Assembly (NCBI RefSeq): GCF_003594875.1
Contig: NZ_QZEY01000002.1
Span: 248,001-312,000, forward strand
From: Bailinhaonella thermotolerans
Lineage (GTDB): Bacteria; Actinomycetota; Actinomycetes; Streptosporangiales; Streptosporangiaceae
Direction of reading: 5' to 3'
Length of the DNA stretch: 64,000 bases
Position numbers and translations under genes: made by a program. Of the stretch, positions 29,359 through 37,367 are shown piece after piece (within the stretch, counting starts at the first letter, position 1; each line of letters starts with the position of its first letter). The notes beneath the pieces were generated by a model, which was given only the letters and a program-made list of their open reading frames with translations, was not told the DNA's origin and did not search any database.

Positions 29359-29979
29359 TCAGACGACGAAGGTGAAGCGGGCCTCGTATCCGGCGGGGCC
29401 CCGCCTCAGGTCGCGCAGCACCAGGTCGGGGCGGAAGAGGGCGTCGCGCCCGTTGCGCTCCTCCTCGGGGAAGAAGAGCTGCGTGGTCAGCTCGTCCTTG
29501 CCGGGCGCGGTCACCTTGACGTGGATGTGGCGGGTGCGGTTGCCGTACTCCGCCGGCATGATCGTCTCCAGCCGGAACGCGCCGGCCGCGTCGGTCTTCT
29601 GACGGCCGCGCAGCCGGAAGCCGGAGTTGTCGTACTCTCCCTGGTCGTCGGCGTGCCAGAAGTCCAGGAGCGCGCCCGGCACGGGCCGGCAGGCCGGCGT
29701 CCACACGACGCCGGAGAGCACCAGCCGCTCTCCCTCCAGCCCGGACTCCAGCAGGCTCGTCCTCATCGGCGCGCCGGGCGTGTAGTACGGGCCGGTCTCG
29801 GCGGCCGCCGTCGCCGCCGCGTCCTTCCCGTTCCCGCAGGAGGGCGTGGGCGGCAGCCGTACCGGCGCGGCGGGGGTCCTCTCCCGGGGCCACAGCGCGA
29901 TCGCCGCGGGCACCAGCGCCGCCACGGGGATCCCGACGAGCGCGGCGAGCACGGCCCTGCGCCTGAATCGAGAGCTCAT
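29359..29979 (-). CDS. Exported intradiol ring-cleavage dioxygenase-like protein
   Basis: Protein of 206 aa from the ATG at 29979; an in-frame ATG at 30015 gives 218 aa and also has an AAGGGGG site. The N-terminus is Tat/Sec-like (RFRRRAVLAALVG plus hydrophobic core). The mature part has intradiol dioxygenase features: the first iron tyrosine in TGPYYTPG, a DFWHADDQGEYD block, and the Tyr-His-His region around PAEYGNRTRHIHV. Such enzymes use Fe(III) to open catechol rings, and exported members are known in actinobacteria. The LysR gene lies just upstream on the same strand. Confidence 0.85.
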   Translation of the reverse strand: MSSRFRRRAVLAALVGIPVAALVPAAIALWPRERTPAAPVRLPPTPSCGNGKDAAATAAAETGPYYTPGAPMRTSLLESGLEGERLVLSGVVWTPACRPVPGALLDFWHADDQGEYDNSGFRLRGRQKTDAAGAFRLETIMPAEYGNRTRHIHVKVTAPGKDELTTQLFFPEEERNGRDALFRPDLVLRDLRRGPAGYEARFTFVV

Positions 29980-30015
29980 CCCCACATCCTCCGGCGCTCC
30001 CGGCGCCCCCGCCAT

Positions 30016-30145
30016 AACGCCCCCTTCACGGAACCGTCACGTTCCGCGGGAAGCCCCGGGATGACCCCGCGGCGACCGGCGGGGCTCAGACCGTACGGCG
30101 GAGCGGGCCGTGCGGCGGGAGCGGGCCACGGGCGGGGTGGGGGCG
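30016..30145. other. Intergenic spacer with GTACGG repeat
   Basis: The 130 bp between the LysR stop and the dioxygenase start contain a CCGTACGGCGGAGCGGGCC unit followed by a diverged copy (CCGTGCGGCGGGAGCGGGCC) near 30090-30127. The stretch nearest the dioxygenase is less G/C-rich and could hold its promoter. No ORF is supported. Confidence 0.5.
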
Positions 30146-31030
30146 TCAGAGGAGGGCGCGGCTGGCCTGGCGGAGGGTGGTGACGGCGGCGGCGACCTCG
30201 GGGCGGGGGTCGGAGCGGCGGGTGAGGAGTTCCAGGGTGACGGTGGCGCCGGGGGCGCGGGGCGGGAGGAAGACGACGCCGGGGACGGCCAGGTGGGCGG
30301 CGCCGCCGGGCAGGAGGGCGAACGCGGTGCCGGAGGCCAGGACGTACGCCCGGGTGAGGGCGCGGCGGGGCCCGGTGCGCAGGGCGGGGTCGAGGCCGGC
30401 GGCCCGGCAGATCTCCAGCAGCCGGTCGAAGTAGGCGGGGGCGACCTCGCGCGGCCAGATGAGCAGGTCCAGGCCGGACAGCTCGCGCAGGTCCACCGCG
30501 TCCTCGCGGGCGAGGGGGTGGGCCGCGCCGAGGGCGACCACCAGGGGGACGTCGGCCAGGACGTGCCGGGACAGCCGCGGGCTGGGGTCGGGGCAGTGGG
30601 CGAGGCCGAGGTCGAACCGGCCGGACTCCACGGCGGGGCCGACCTCGCCGGTGTCGAGCTCGCGCTCCTCCACGCGCAGGCCGGGGCGGGCGCGTTCGAG
30701 CTCGGGCAGGAGCAGCGGCATCAGGCGGTTGCCGATGCTGGGGGTGTACGCCAGGGTCAGCGTGGGCGGCTCGGCCCGGGCGGCGGCGACCGCGCGGTCG
30801 AGGATCTCCAGCGCCCTCCGCACCTCGGCCGCGAACTCCTCCCCCGCCGGGGTCGGCGTCATGCCCGCGCGGCTCCGGGTGAACAGCGTGACGCCCAGCT
30901 CGCGTTCCAGGCGGCGGACGTCCTGGGACAGCGCGGGCTGGGAGATGAACAGCCGCTGCGCGGCGCGCCCGACGTGCCTCTCCTCGGCCACCGCGAGGAA
31001 GGCGCGCAACAGCCGCAGCGAGACATCCAT
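30146..31030 (-). CDS. LysR-family transcriptional regulator
   Basis: Protein of 294 aa. The N-terminal helix-turn-helix (about 1-60) has LLRAFLAVAEERHVGRAAQRL and SQPALSQ, and the substrate-binding domain follows. The C-terminal half resembles regulators of aromatic catabolism. The ATG at 31030 starts the domain, and TAAGCT at 31038-31043, 7 nt upstream, suggests a leaderless start. It is divergent from psuG (104-bp gap) and lies upstream of the dioxygenase gene, so either may be its target. The aromatic-type effector domain favours the dioxygenase. Confidence 0.9.
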   Translation of the reverse strand: MDVSLRLLRAFLAVAEERHVGRAAQRLFISQPALSQDVRRLERELGVTLFTRSRAGMTPTPAGEEFAAEVRRALEILDRAVAAARAEPPTLTLAYTPSIGNRLMPLLLPELERARPGLRVEERELDTGEVGPAVESGRFDLGLAHCPDPSPRLSRHVLADVPLVVALGAAHPLAREDAVDLRELSGLDLLIWPREVAPAYFDRLLEICRAAGLDPALRTGPRRALTRAYVLASGTAFALLPGGAAHLAVPGVVFLPPRAPGATVTLELLTRRSDPRPEVAAAVTTLRQASRALL

Positions 31031-31134
31031 AACCGCAAGCTTATGATGCCGGGTGAATCCGGACTTGGACGGGTACGAGCCCGTCGGCCTACCGTGAATC
31101 ATCCATCGATCGGAACCGGAGTGAGAAACCGCTG

Positions 31135-32049
31135 ATGAGTGCCACCGCCGTACGCCTGTCCGCCGAGGTCGCCGACGCCCTCGCCCACCGCAAGCCCGTG
31201 GTGGCCCTGGAGTCGACGATCATCTCCCACGGCCTGCCGCAGCCCCGCAACCTGGAGGTCGCGGCCGAGCTGGAGGACCTGGTGCGCGAGGCGGGCGGGG
31301 TGCCCGCGACGATCGCGGTCCTGGACGGCGTGCCGTACGCCGGTCTGGACGCCGGGCAGCTCAAGCGCATCGCGAGCGAGTCCGGCCTGCGCAAGCTGGG
31401 CGCCCGCGACCTGCCGCTGGCGGTGGCCACCGGGGCGAGCGGCGCGACCACCGTCTCGGCGACGTCGTTCATCGCGGCGCGGGCCGGCATCCGGGTCTTC
31501 GCCACCGGCGGGCTCGGGGGCGTCCACCGGGGCTGGGTCGAGAGCTGGGACGAGTCCGCCGACCTGAACACCCTCAGCCGGACCCGGATCACCGTGGTGT
31601 GCGCGGGCGTGAAGTCCATCCTCGACGTGCCCGCGACGCTCCAGCGGCTGGAGACCCTCAACATCACCGTGGCCGGGTACCGCACCGAGACCTTCCCCGG
31701 CTTCTACCTGCACAGCTCCGGCCAGCCGGTGGACTGGACGGTCCAGGAGGCCGCGGAGATCGCCGGCGCGATGCGGGCGCAGGACGCCCTCGGCGGGCCG
31801 GAGACCGCGCTGATCGTCGCCAACCCGGTGCCGGAGTCCGAGCAGCTCGACCCGGCCCTGCACGACCGCGTGCTCGCCGAGGCGCTGGCCGCGGCCGACC
31901 GCGACGGCGTCACCGGCCAGGCGATCACGCCGTACCTGCTGGACTACCTCGTCCGGCACACCGACGGCGCCTCCCTGGAGGCCAACCTGGCGGCGGTCCG
32001 CGGCAACGTGCGCCTCGCCTCCGAGATCGCGGCGAGCTGGGCGGCATGA
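31135..32049 (+). CDS. psuG: Pseudouridine-5'-phosphate glycosidase
   Basis: Protein of 304 aa, the usual PsuG length. Conserved blocks are ALESTIISHGLP near the N-terminus, SGATTVSAT, FATGGLGGVHRG, a catalytic-lysine region in AGVKSILD, and TETFPGFY. It splits pseudouridine 5'-phosphate into uracil and ribose 5-phosphate. The ATG overlaps no other gene, and GGAGTG lies a short way upstream. Its stop overlaps the kinase start (ATGA), so the pair forms a pseudouridine salvage operon. Confidence 0.95.
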   Translation: MSATAVRLSAEVADALAHRKPVVALESTIISHGLPQPRNLEVAAELEDLVREAGGVPATIAVLDGVPYAGLDAGQLKRIASESGLRKLGARDLPLAVATGASGATTVSATSFIAARAGIRVFATGGLGGVHRGWVESWDESADLNTLSRTRITVVCAGVKSILDVPATLQRLETLNITVAGYRTETFPGFYLHSSGQPVDWTVQEAAEIAGAMRAQDALGGPETALIVANPVPESEQLDPALHDRVLAEALAAADRDGVTGQAITPYLLDYLVRHTDGASLEANLAAVRGNVRLASEIAASWAA

Positions 32050-33026
32050 GCGGACCGGGGGCGGCTCGGCCGTACGGCGAGAACGGCGAGAACGGCGGGG
32101 GCCGGCTGCTGGTGATCGGGGACGTGGTCACCGACGTGCTCGCGCTGCACGGCACGCCGCTGGCCCCCGGCACCGACACCGCCGCGGACATCGTCGTGCG
32201 GCCGGGCGGCTCGGCGGCGAACACGGCGGCGTGGGCGTCCTCCCTCGGGGCGGACGTCCGGCTGCTGGCCAGGGTCGGCGCGGACACCGCCGAGTGGCAC
32301 CGGGACGCGCTGGCCCGCGCCGGGGTCGCGCCGGTGTTCCACGTGGACGAGGAGCGGCCGAACGCCGTCGTGATCGCGATGGTGGACGGCACGGGCGAGC
32401 GCACCATGCTCACCAACCGGGGCGCCGGGGGGCGCCTCGGCCCCGGCGACTGGGACGACGCCCTGCTCGACGGCGTGACGCACCTGCACGTGTCCGGGTA
32501 CCTCCTGTTCACCGAGCTCGGCCGCGAGCTGGGGACGCTCGCCTTCGGCCGGGCGCGGGAGCGGGGCGTGCGGGTGAGCCTGGACCCGGCCTCGACCGGG
32601 CCGCTGGCCGAGTTCGGGGTGGCGCGGTTCCTGGAGCTGACGGGCGGGGCCGACCTGGTCATCCCCAACCGCGACGAGGCCGCGCTGCTCACCGGCGTGG
32701 CCGACCCGGTGGAGGCCGCGCGCGCCCTGAGCGGGACGTACGGCACGGCCGTGGTCAAGCTGGGCTCCGAGGGAGCGGTCGTGGCGCGCGGCGGGAGCCT
32801 CCTGGGGCGGGCTCCGGCGGCGCCCGCCGAACTCGTGGACACCACCGGGGCGGGCGACGCCTTCGCGGGCGGCTTCCTGGCCGCCCTGCTGCACGGCGTC
32901 CCCGCCGAGACCGCGATCGAGTACGGCTGCCGCGCGGGCGCCACCGCGGTGTCCCACGTGGGCGGCCGTCCTCCGGCGGCCGACCTGGCCGACCTCCGCT
33001 GGGACACCCTCGCCGGCCTCGCCTGA
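32046..33026 (+). CDS. psuK: PfkB-family carbohydrate kinase, probable pseudouridine kinase
   Basis: Protein of 326 aa of the ribokinase/PfkB family, with the N-terminal GDVVTDVL strand, a PGGSAANTA block and the C-terminal signature DTTGAGDAFAGGF containing the catalytic Asp. Its coupling to psuG (ATGA overlap) argues for phosphorylation of pseudouridine to its 5'-phosphate, the step before PsuG. A ribokinase-like or nucleoside specificity cannot be excluded from the sequence. The first 20 residues are a low-complexity extension that contains the RPYG translation of the GCCGTACGGC decamer. Confidence 0.88.
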   Translation: MSGPGAARPYGENGENGGGRLLVIGDVVTDVLALHGTPLAPGTDTAADIVVRPGGSAANTAAWASSLGADVRLLARVGADTAEWHRDALARAGVAPVFHVDEERPNAVVIAMVDGTGERTMLTNRGAGGRLGPGDWDDALLDGVTHLHVSGYLLFTELGRELGTLAFGRARERGVRVSLDPASTGPLAEFGVARFLELTGGADLVIPNRDEAALLTGVADPVEAARALSGTYGTAVVKLGSEGAVVARGGSLLGRAPAAPAELVDTTGAGDAFAGGFLAALLHGVPAETAIEYGCRAGATAVSHVGGRPPAADLADLRWDTLAGLA

Positions 33027-33032
33027 CCCCTC

Positions 33033-33074
33033 CGCGAAGCACGCGGTCCCGGGACCGGGACCGCGTGCTTCGCG
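33033..33074. terminator. Hairpin terminator after psuGK
   Basis: Arms at 33033-33050 and 33057-33074 form an 18-bp perfect stem with a 6-nt loop (GGGACC), starting 7 bp after the psuK stop. It is a strong terminator without a T-run. Confidence 0.93.
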
Positions 33075-33160
33075 TGCTGCCGGGCGCGGGTTCGGCCCGG
33101 GGCAGGGCCCGGCGCGGCGGCCCGCCGCATGGGCGGGTGCTCGGTGGGTACGGCGGGCGC

Positions 33161-33391
33161 ATGAGGGTTGAGGAAGGACATGAGCCGGAGAACGATCCGC
33201 GCGACGAGGACTTCGCGCCGGTGCTGCGACCGCCGGACGAGTCGCGGGGGCGCGCGGAGAGCCGGACCGGGGTCGTGAGCGACACGGGCGTGCCGGACGT
33301 GGCGCCGGAGGATCCCGACGCGCCGATCGAGGACCGGGACCACCCCGAGGAGTTCCCGCACGCGCACGTCCACCCCCCGAAGGACCGCTGA
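33161..33391 (+). CDS. Small acidic hypothetical protein
   Basis: Protein of 76 aa, rich in Asp, Glu, Pro and His, probably unfolded and soluble. It starts at the ATG at 33161 and ends just before a large hairpin. The C-terminus has HAHVHPP, a histidine cluster that could bind metal. I recognise no family. It stands alone between two terminators, which supports it being a real transcription unit. Confidence 0.55.
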   Translation: MRVEEGHEPENDPRDEDFAPVLRPPDESRGRAESRTGVVSDTGVPDVAPEDPDAPIEDRDHPEEFPHAHVHPPKDR

Positions 33392-33404
33392 CCGGCGCTG
33401 CTCA

Positions 33405-33464
33405 CGCCGGGACGGCTCCCCGCCGGACACGCCGCGGCGTTTCCGGCGGCGAGCCGTCCCGGCG
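33405..33464. terminator. Large hairpin, probably bidirectional terminator
   Basis: Arms at 33405-33426 and 33443-33464 pair over 22 bp with one mismatch. The 16-nt loop itself contains a 12-bp palindrome (ACGCCGCGGCGT). It lies between the small acidic protein gene and the convergent polX gene. Confidence 0.92.
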
Positions 33465-33491
33465 TCAGCGGGCCCCGGCCGAGGACGCGCC

Positions 33492-33532
33492 GCCGCACGG
33501 GCGGGACGCCGCACGGGCGGGACGCCGCACGG
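33492..33532. repeat. 16-bp tandem repeat, three copies
   Basis: GCCGCACGG recurs at 33492, 33508 and 33524 with a 16-bp period in the gap before the polX stop. No coding function is seen. Confidence 0.75.
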
Positions 33533-33550
33533 GCCCCGGCGTGACGGCGG

Positions 33551-35239
33551 TCAGCGGCCGTGGAGGTAGGCCAGGAGACGGTCGGCCGGCCAGGTGTTGA
33601 CCACGTCGTCGGGGGTGAGCCAGCCGCGCTGGGCGGTGCCGACGCCGTAGCGGAGGTTGGCCAGGTGCGGGACGGCGTGCGAGTCGCTGTCGATGGAGAA
33701 CTTCACGCCCAGGCCGCGGGCTCGGCGCACGAGGTCGGCGGGCAGGTCGTTGCGGTCGGGGTAGGCGTCGATCTCCAGGACGGTGCCGGTGCGGGCGCAG
33801 ACCCGGAAGATCTCGTCCCAGTCGGCGTCCACCGGCTGCCGCTTGCCGATCTTGCGGGTGGTCGGGTGGCCGATGACGTGCACGTGGGGGTTCTCGCAGG
33901 CGGCGATGAACCTCCTGGTCATCTCCTCGCGTGACTGCGTGAAGTGCGAGTGCACCGAGGCCACCGTGACGTCGAAGCCCGCCAGGACCTCGGCCGGCCA
34001 GTCCACGGAGCCGTCAGGGGCGATGTTCAGCTCGGTGCCGTGGAGGAGCCGCAGGCCGTGGCGCTTCTCCAGGCCCGGCAGCAGCTCGCGCTGGGCGAGG
34101 GCCTTCTCCAGGGTCATGCGCTGCATGGCCAGGTCGGGCGCGTGGTCGGTGATCGCGTAGTACTCGTAGCCGCGCGCCGCGGCCGCCGCGACCATCTCCT
34201 CGATGGAGGCGACGCCGTCGGTGAGGTCGGTGTGGGTGTGCAGGTCGCCGCGGATGTCGGCCTCGGTCACCAGGACCGGCAGCTCCCCGCGCAGCGCCGC
34301 CTCGATCTCGCCGGTGTCCTCCCGCAGCGGCGGCGGGACCCACGGCAGGCCGAGCGCCTCGTAGACGTCCTCCTCGGTCCGCGACGCGATCACCGCCGAG
34401 CCCTCGAACAGGCCGTATTCGGACAGCTTGCGGCCCTGCTTGACCGCGATCTCCCGGAGCCGGATGTTGTGCGCCTGGGAGCCGGTGAAGTACTGCATCG
34501 CGGCGCCGAACGACTCCTCCGGCACGACCCGCAGGTCGATCTGGAGCCCGGCGTCCGTCCGGACCGAGGTCTTGGCGGCGCCCGAGGCGATCACCTCCGT
34601 GACGTACGGCAGGGCGGTGAACGCCCCCATCAGCGTCGCGGAGTCGCCGGTGGCCAGGATGTCGATGTCGCCGATGGTCTCCTTCATGCGGCGGAGCGAG
34701 CCGGCGTAGGCGATGCGGCCGGCGGCGGGCAGGTCGGCCATGACGCGCTCGGCGAGGGCCATCGCGACGCCGATGTGCACCCGGCCCCCGGCGGTGGCGA
34801 GCTGCTCGATGCCGCGCAGGAGGTTCGCCTCGGTCTTGGCGCCGAAGCCGCGCAGACCCTTGAGCCGCCCGGCCCTGATCGCCTCGGCGAGCGCCTCCGG
34901 GGAGTCGATGCCCAGGTCCTCGAAGAGCGCCATCGCCTTCTTCGGCCCCAGCGAGGGGATGCGCGTCATGGCCCGCACGCCCTCGGGGACCTGGGCGCGC
35001 AGCCGTTCGAGCTGGTGGAACGTGCCGACGCGGAGGAACTCCTCGACCTTGCCGGTGATCGCCGACCCCACGTTGGGGATCTTGCGGATGTCGGTCTCGC
35101 GCAGGTCGTCGGGGTGCCCGGCGATCGACCGCGCCGCCTTCTGGTAGCTCCTCACCCGGAACGCGTCGCCGCCGGTCATCGCGAACAGCGCCGCGTATTC
35201 CTCAAGCAGCGCCGCCATCTCGTCGTTCGCCCTCGCCAT
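33551..35239 (-). CDS. polX: DNA polymerase X with PHP domain
   Basis: Protein of 562 aa, the standard length for bacterial PolX. Helix-hairpin-helix elements in the N-terminal half precede the polymerase palm with GSLRR followed by ETIGDIDIL (catalytic Asp pair) and a third Asp in IDLRVV. The C-terminal PHP domain (about 335-562) has GDLHTHTDLTDG, ITDHAP, HSHF, IGHP and SIDSDSH, so 3'-5' exonuclease and AP-endonuclease activity is expected. It fills gaps in base excision repair. TAAGCT at 35246-35251, 6 nt before the ATG, suggests a leaderless start. It diverges from the crotonase gene by 70 bp. Confidence 0.95.
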   Translation of the reverse strand: MARANDEMAALLEEYAALFAMTGGDAFRVRSYQKAARSIAGHPDDLRETDIRKIPNVGSAITGKVEEFLRVGTFHQLERLRAQVPEGVRAMTRIPSLGPKKAMALFEDLGIDSPEALAEAIRAGRLKGLRGFGAKTEANLLRGIEQLATAGGRVHIGVAMALAERVMADLPAAGRIAYAGSLRRMKETIGDIDILATGDSATLMGAFTALPYVTEVIASGAAKTSVRTDAGLQIDLRVVPEESFGAAMQYFTGSQAHNIRLREIAVKQGRKLSEYGLFEGSAVIASRTEEDVYEALGLPWVPPPLREDTGEIEAALRGELPVLVTEADIRGDLHTHTDLTDGVASIEEMVAAAAARGYEYYAITDHAPDLAMQRMTLEKALAQRELLPGLEKRHGLRLLHGTELNIAPDGSVDWPAEVLAGFDVTVASVHSHFTQSREEMTRRFIAACENPHVHVIGHPTTRKIGKRQPVDADWDEIFRVCARTGTVLEIDAYPDRNDLPADLVRRARGLGVKFSIDSDSHAVPHLANLRYGVGTAQRGWLTPDDVVNTWPADRLLAYLHGR

Positions 35240-35309
35240 GAGGCCAGCTTAGGCCCCGCCGCCGACACTTCCCGGGCTCGTCCCGGACCACTGGAATAAG
35301 GTTCGGTCC

Positions 35310-36185
35310 ATGGACTTCACGGAGATCGAGTACGGCGTGGCCGACCGGGTCGCCACGATCACGCTGAACCGGCCGCACAAGCTCAACGCGTTCACCTACC
35401 GCATGCGCGCGGAGCTGATCGCCGCGTTCGACCTGGCCGACGCCGACGACGACGTGCGCGCGGTGGTCGTCACCGGGAAGGGCCGGGCGTTCTGCGCGGG
35501 CGCCGACCTGGGCGGGGGCGGCGACACGTTCAACCACAAGCGCTCGGCGGAGATGTTCGGCGGCGAGGACCTGGTGGACGGCAGGCCCCGCGACGGCGGC
35601 GGGACCGTCGTGCTCCGGATCGCCCGCTCCCTCAAACCGGTGATCGCCGCGATCAACGGCCCGGCCGTGGGAGTCGGGATCACCATGACCCTGCCCATGG
35701 ACGTGCGGCTGGCCTCCGACACCGCGCGCATGGGGTTCGTGTTCGCCCGCCGCGGCATTGTGACCGAGGCCGCGTCGAGCTGGTTCCTCCCCCGGATCGT
35801 CGGCATCTCGCAGGCCATGGAGTGGGCCGCGACCGGCCGCGTCTTCGACGCCGCCGAGGCCCTGTCCGGCCGCCTCGTCTCCCGCGTCGTCCCCGCGGGC
35901 GAGCTGCTGCCCGCGGCGTACGGCATCGCCCGCGAGATCGCCGGGAACACCTCCCCGGTCGCGGTCGCCGCCATCCGCCGCCTCATGTGGTCGGGCCTGT
36001 CCGCGGCGTCCCCCTGGGAGGCCCACCGCCACGACTCGCATCTGATGTACGACCTGGGCCGCGCCGCCGACGCCGCCGAGGGCGTGACCGCCTTCCTGGA
36101 GAAGCGCCCGGCCGACTTCCCCCTCAAGGTCACCACCGATCTCCCGGAGGCCGTCCCCGCCTGGCCCGACAACCCCTACGCCTGA
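35310..36185 (+). CDS. Enoyl-CoA hydratase/isomerase family protein
   Basis: Crotonase-fold protein of 291 aa. The oxyanion-hole block FCAGADL and the second block INGPAVGVGIT are present, with a later RRGIVTEAASSWFLPRIVG segment typical of one actinobacterial crotonase group. The position of the first catalytic Glu of rat hydratase is not Glu here (GVGITM), so simple hydration may not be its reaction. TAAGGT at 35297-35302 lies 7 nt before the ATG, suggesting a leaderless start. No other fatty-acid genes are adjacent. Confidence 0.9.
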   Translation: MDFTEIEYGVADRVATITLNRPHKLNAFTYRMRAELIAAFDLADADDDVRAVVVTGKGRAFCAGADLGGGGDTFNHKRSAEMFGGEDLVDGRPRDGGGTVVLRIARSLKPVIAAINGPAVGVGITMTLPMDVRLASDTARMGFVFARRGIVTEAASSWFLPRIVGISQAMEWAATGRVFDAAEALSGRLVSRVVPAGELLPAAYGIAREIAGNTSPVAVAAIRRLMWSGLSAASPWEAHRHDSHLMYDLGRAADAAEGVTAFLEKRPADFPLKVTTDLPEAVPAWPDNPYA

Positions 36186-36240
36186 CCCCGGTCCCCGAGG
36201 GCGGCGTCCGCCGCCCCGGGTCCCGCGAGCCGGCCTCGGG

Positions 36241-36837
36241 TCAGCGGGGGGTGGCCACCCGGGTCAGGAGGGACTCCTCGGCTATGGCGGGGTGGGCGGC
36301 GTGCCAGGTGGCGGCGGGGACCAGGGCCTGGGGGCGGTGGCCGGCGGCGATGTCGGGGCCGAGGACCACGGTCTCCGGGGCGTCGGCGGGACCCTCGGCG
36401 CGGCCGCCGAGGAGGAGCGCGACCGGGGCGCCCCGGTGCCACAGCCACAGTTCCTCGGCGGGGGAACGCCGCCAGGCGGCCTCCTCGCCCGGTTCGAGCA
36501 GGAAGTACGACGCGGCGGCGGCCGGGCGGCCCGCCGGGGCGTCGGCGGGCGCGGTCCAGGTCTCCCGGTGCCAGCCGCCGTCCGGGTGCGGCAGCAGGTC
36601 CAGCGCCTCGGCGGTCGCGCCCCGCTCGTGGAGCGCGAGCACCCGTCCCGCGCCGTCGCGCCGGACGTACCGCACGCGGGTGACGGCCTCGCTCAGCGGC
36701 AGCCGTACCTCCTCGTCCACGGTCAGCACCACGACCGGCCCGTCGGCCCCGGCGGCGAGCACCATCGCAGCGTCGTCGTCGTCGGCGCGCACGGCCTCCG
36801 CGTGCGGGTCGCGGTCGAGCCAGCTCTGGAGCGGCAT
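36241..36837 (-). CDS. Cupin protein of the DUF985 type with N-terminal extension
   Basis: Protein of 198 aa. The C-terminal 115 residues match the DUF985/YML079w-like cupin pattern: HPDGGWHRETW, YFLLEPGEEAAW, then EELWLWH and VLGPDIAAGHRPQALVPA. The first 80 residues are an added segment not usual in the family, and the C-terminus ends earlier than normal for the family. The start is unclear: ATG at 36837 or GTG at 36849 (GGAG only 2 nt upstream). Cupins of this group bind small molecules, and the function is unknown. Confidence 0.7.
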   Translation of the reverse strand: MPLQSWLDRDPHAEAVRADDDDAAMVLAAGADGPVVVLTVDEEVRLPLSEAVTRVRYVRRDGAGRVLALHERGATAEALDLLPHPDGGWHRETWTAPADAPAGRPAAAASYFLLEPGEEAAWRRSPAEELWLWHRGAPVALLLGGRAEGPADAPETVVLGPDIAAGHRPQALVPAATWHAAHPAIAEESLLTRVATPR

Positions 36838-37367
36838 GAGCAGCAGCACGTCTCCGAGCCTACGACCTGCCCCTTTCCCGTTCACGCACCAGGTCCGCCC
36901 CGGGGATCCCGTAAGGCGTGGGCCCCACGCCCCGGGGCGATCTCGCCGTACGCCCCGGGCCCCGCCACGCCGTACGCCCCGGGCGCCGTCTCGCCGTACG
37001 CCACAGGCGCCGCCGCGCCGTACGCCACAGGCGCCGCCGCGCCGTAGGGCGCGAAGACCCCCGCCCGCTCCCAAGGCCGCGCCACGCGCCGATCCGCCCT
37101 GCGACCCCGGTCCCTCGATCCGCGGCCCGGTCCCCTCGCCTTGGGGCCGGGCGGCCTGGCGGTACCGCAGGGGCCACGCCGGCCCCGGTCGCCGCGCGAC
37201 ACCCCGGCCGCCGCGACACCCGGGCAGCCGGCGCCGCCGCCGGGGGCGGTTCGCGCTTCGGCGTGGGGGCGTTGACACGTTCCGTCCCGTGGAACCCGGG
37301 AGCGAGCACGTTCCCCGCGAATGGCATCATGCGTACGAAATCACGCGGATGAAGGGGGACACCGGTC
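36838..37367. other. 530-bp intergenic region with tandem repeats
   Basis: No convincing gene is present; the open frames are Arg/Pro/Gly filler. The part next to the cupin gene holds a 24-bp tandem array (36945-37050). The part next to kynU holds TTGACA at 37272-37277, and GTTCC...GGAAC arms around 37279-37295 that may be regulatory. GAAGGGGG at 37351-37358 is the kynU ribosome binding site. Confidence 0.6.
36945..37050 (+). repeat. 24-bp tandem array, four units plus a partial one
   Basis: GCCGTA recurs exactly every 24 bp at 36945, 36969, 36993, 37017 and 37041. Units 3 and 4 are identical, units 1 and 2 have diverged, and a degenerate unit precedes at 36921. On the plus strand each unit would encode an 8-residue PYA(P/T)G-containing peptide, but the frame ends right after the array and has no clear start. 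Confidence 0.9.

Noticed and set aside
36945-37050. CRISPR array
   Set aside because: The repeats are directly adjacent without unique spacers and no cas genes are present.
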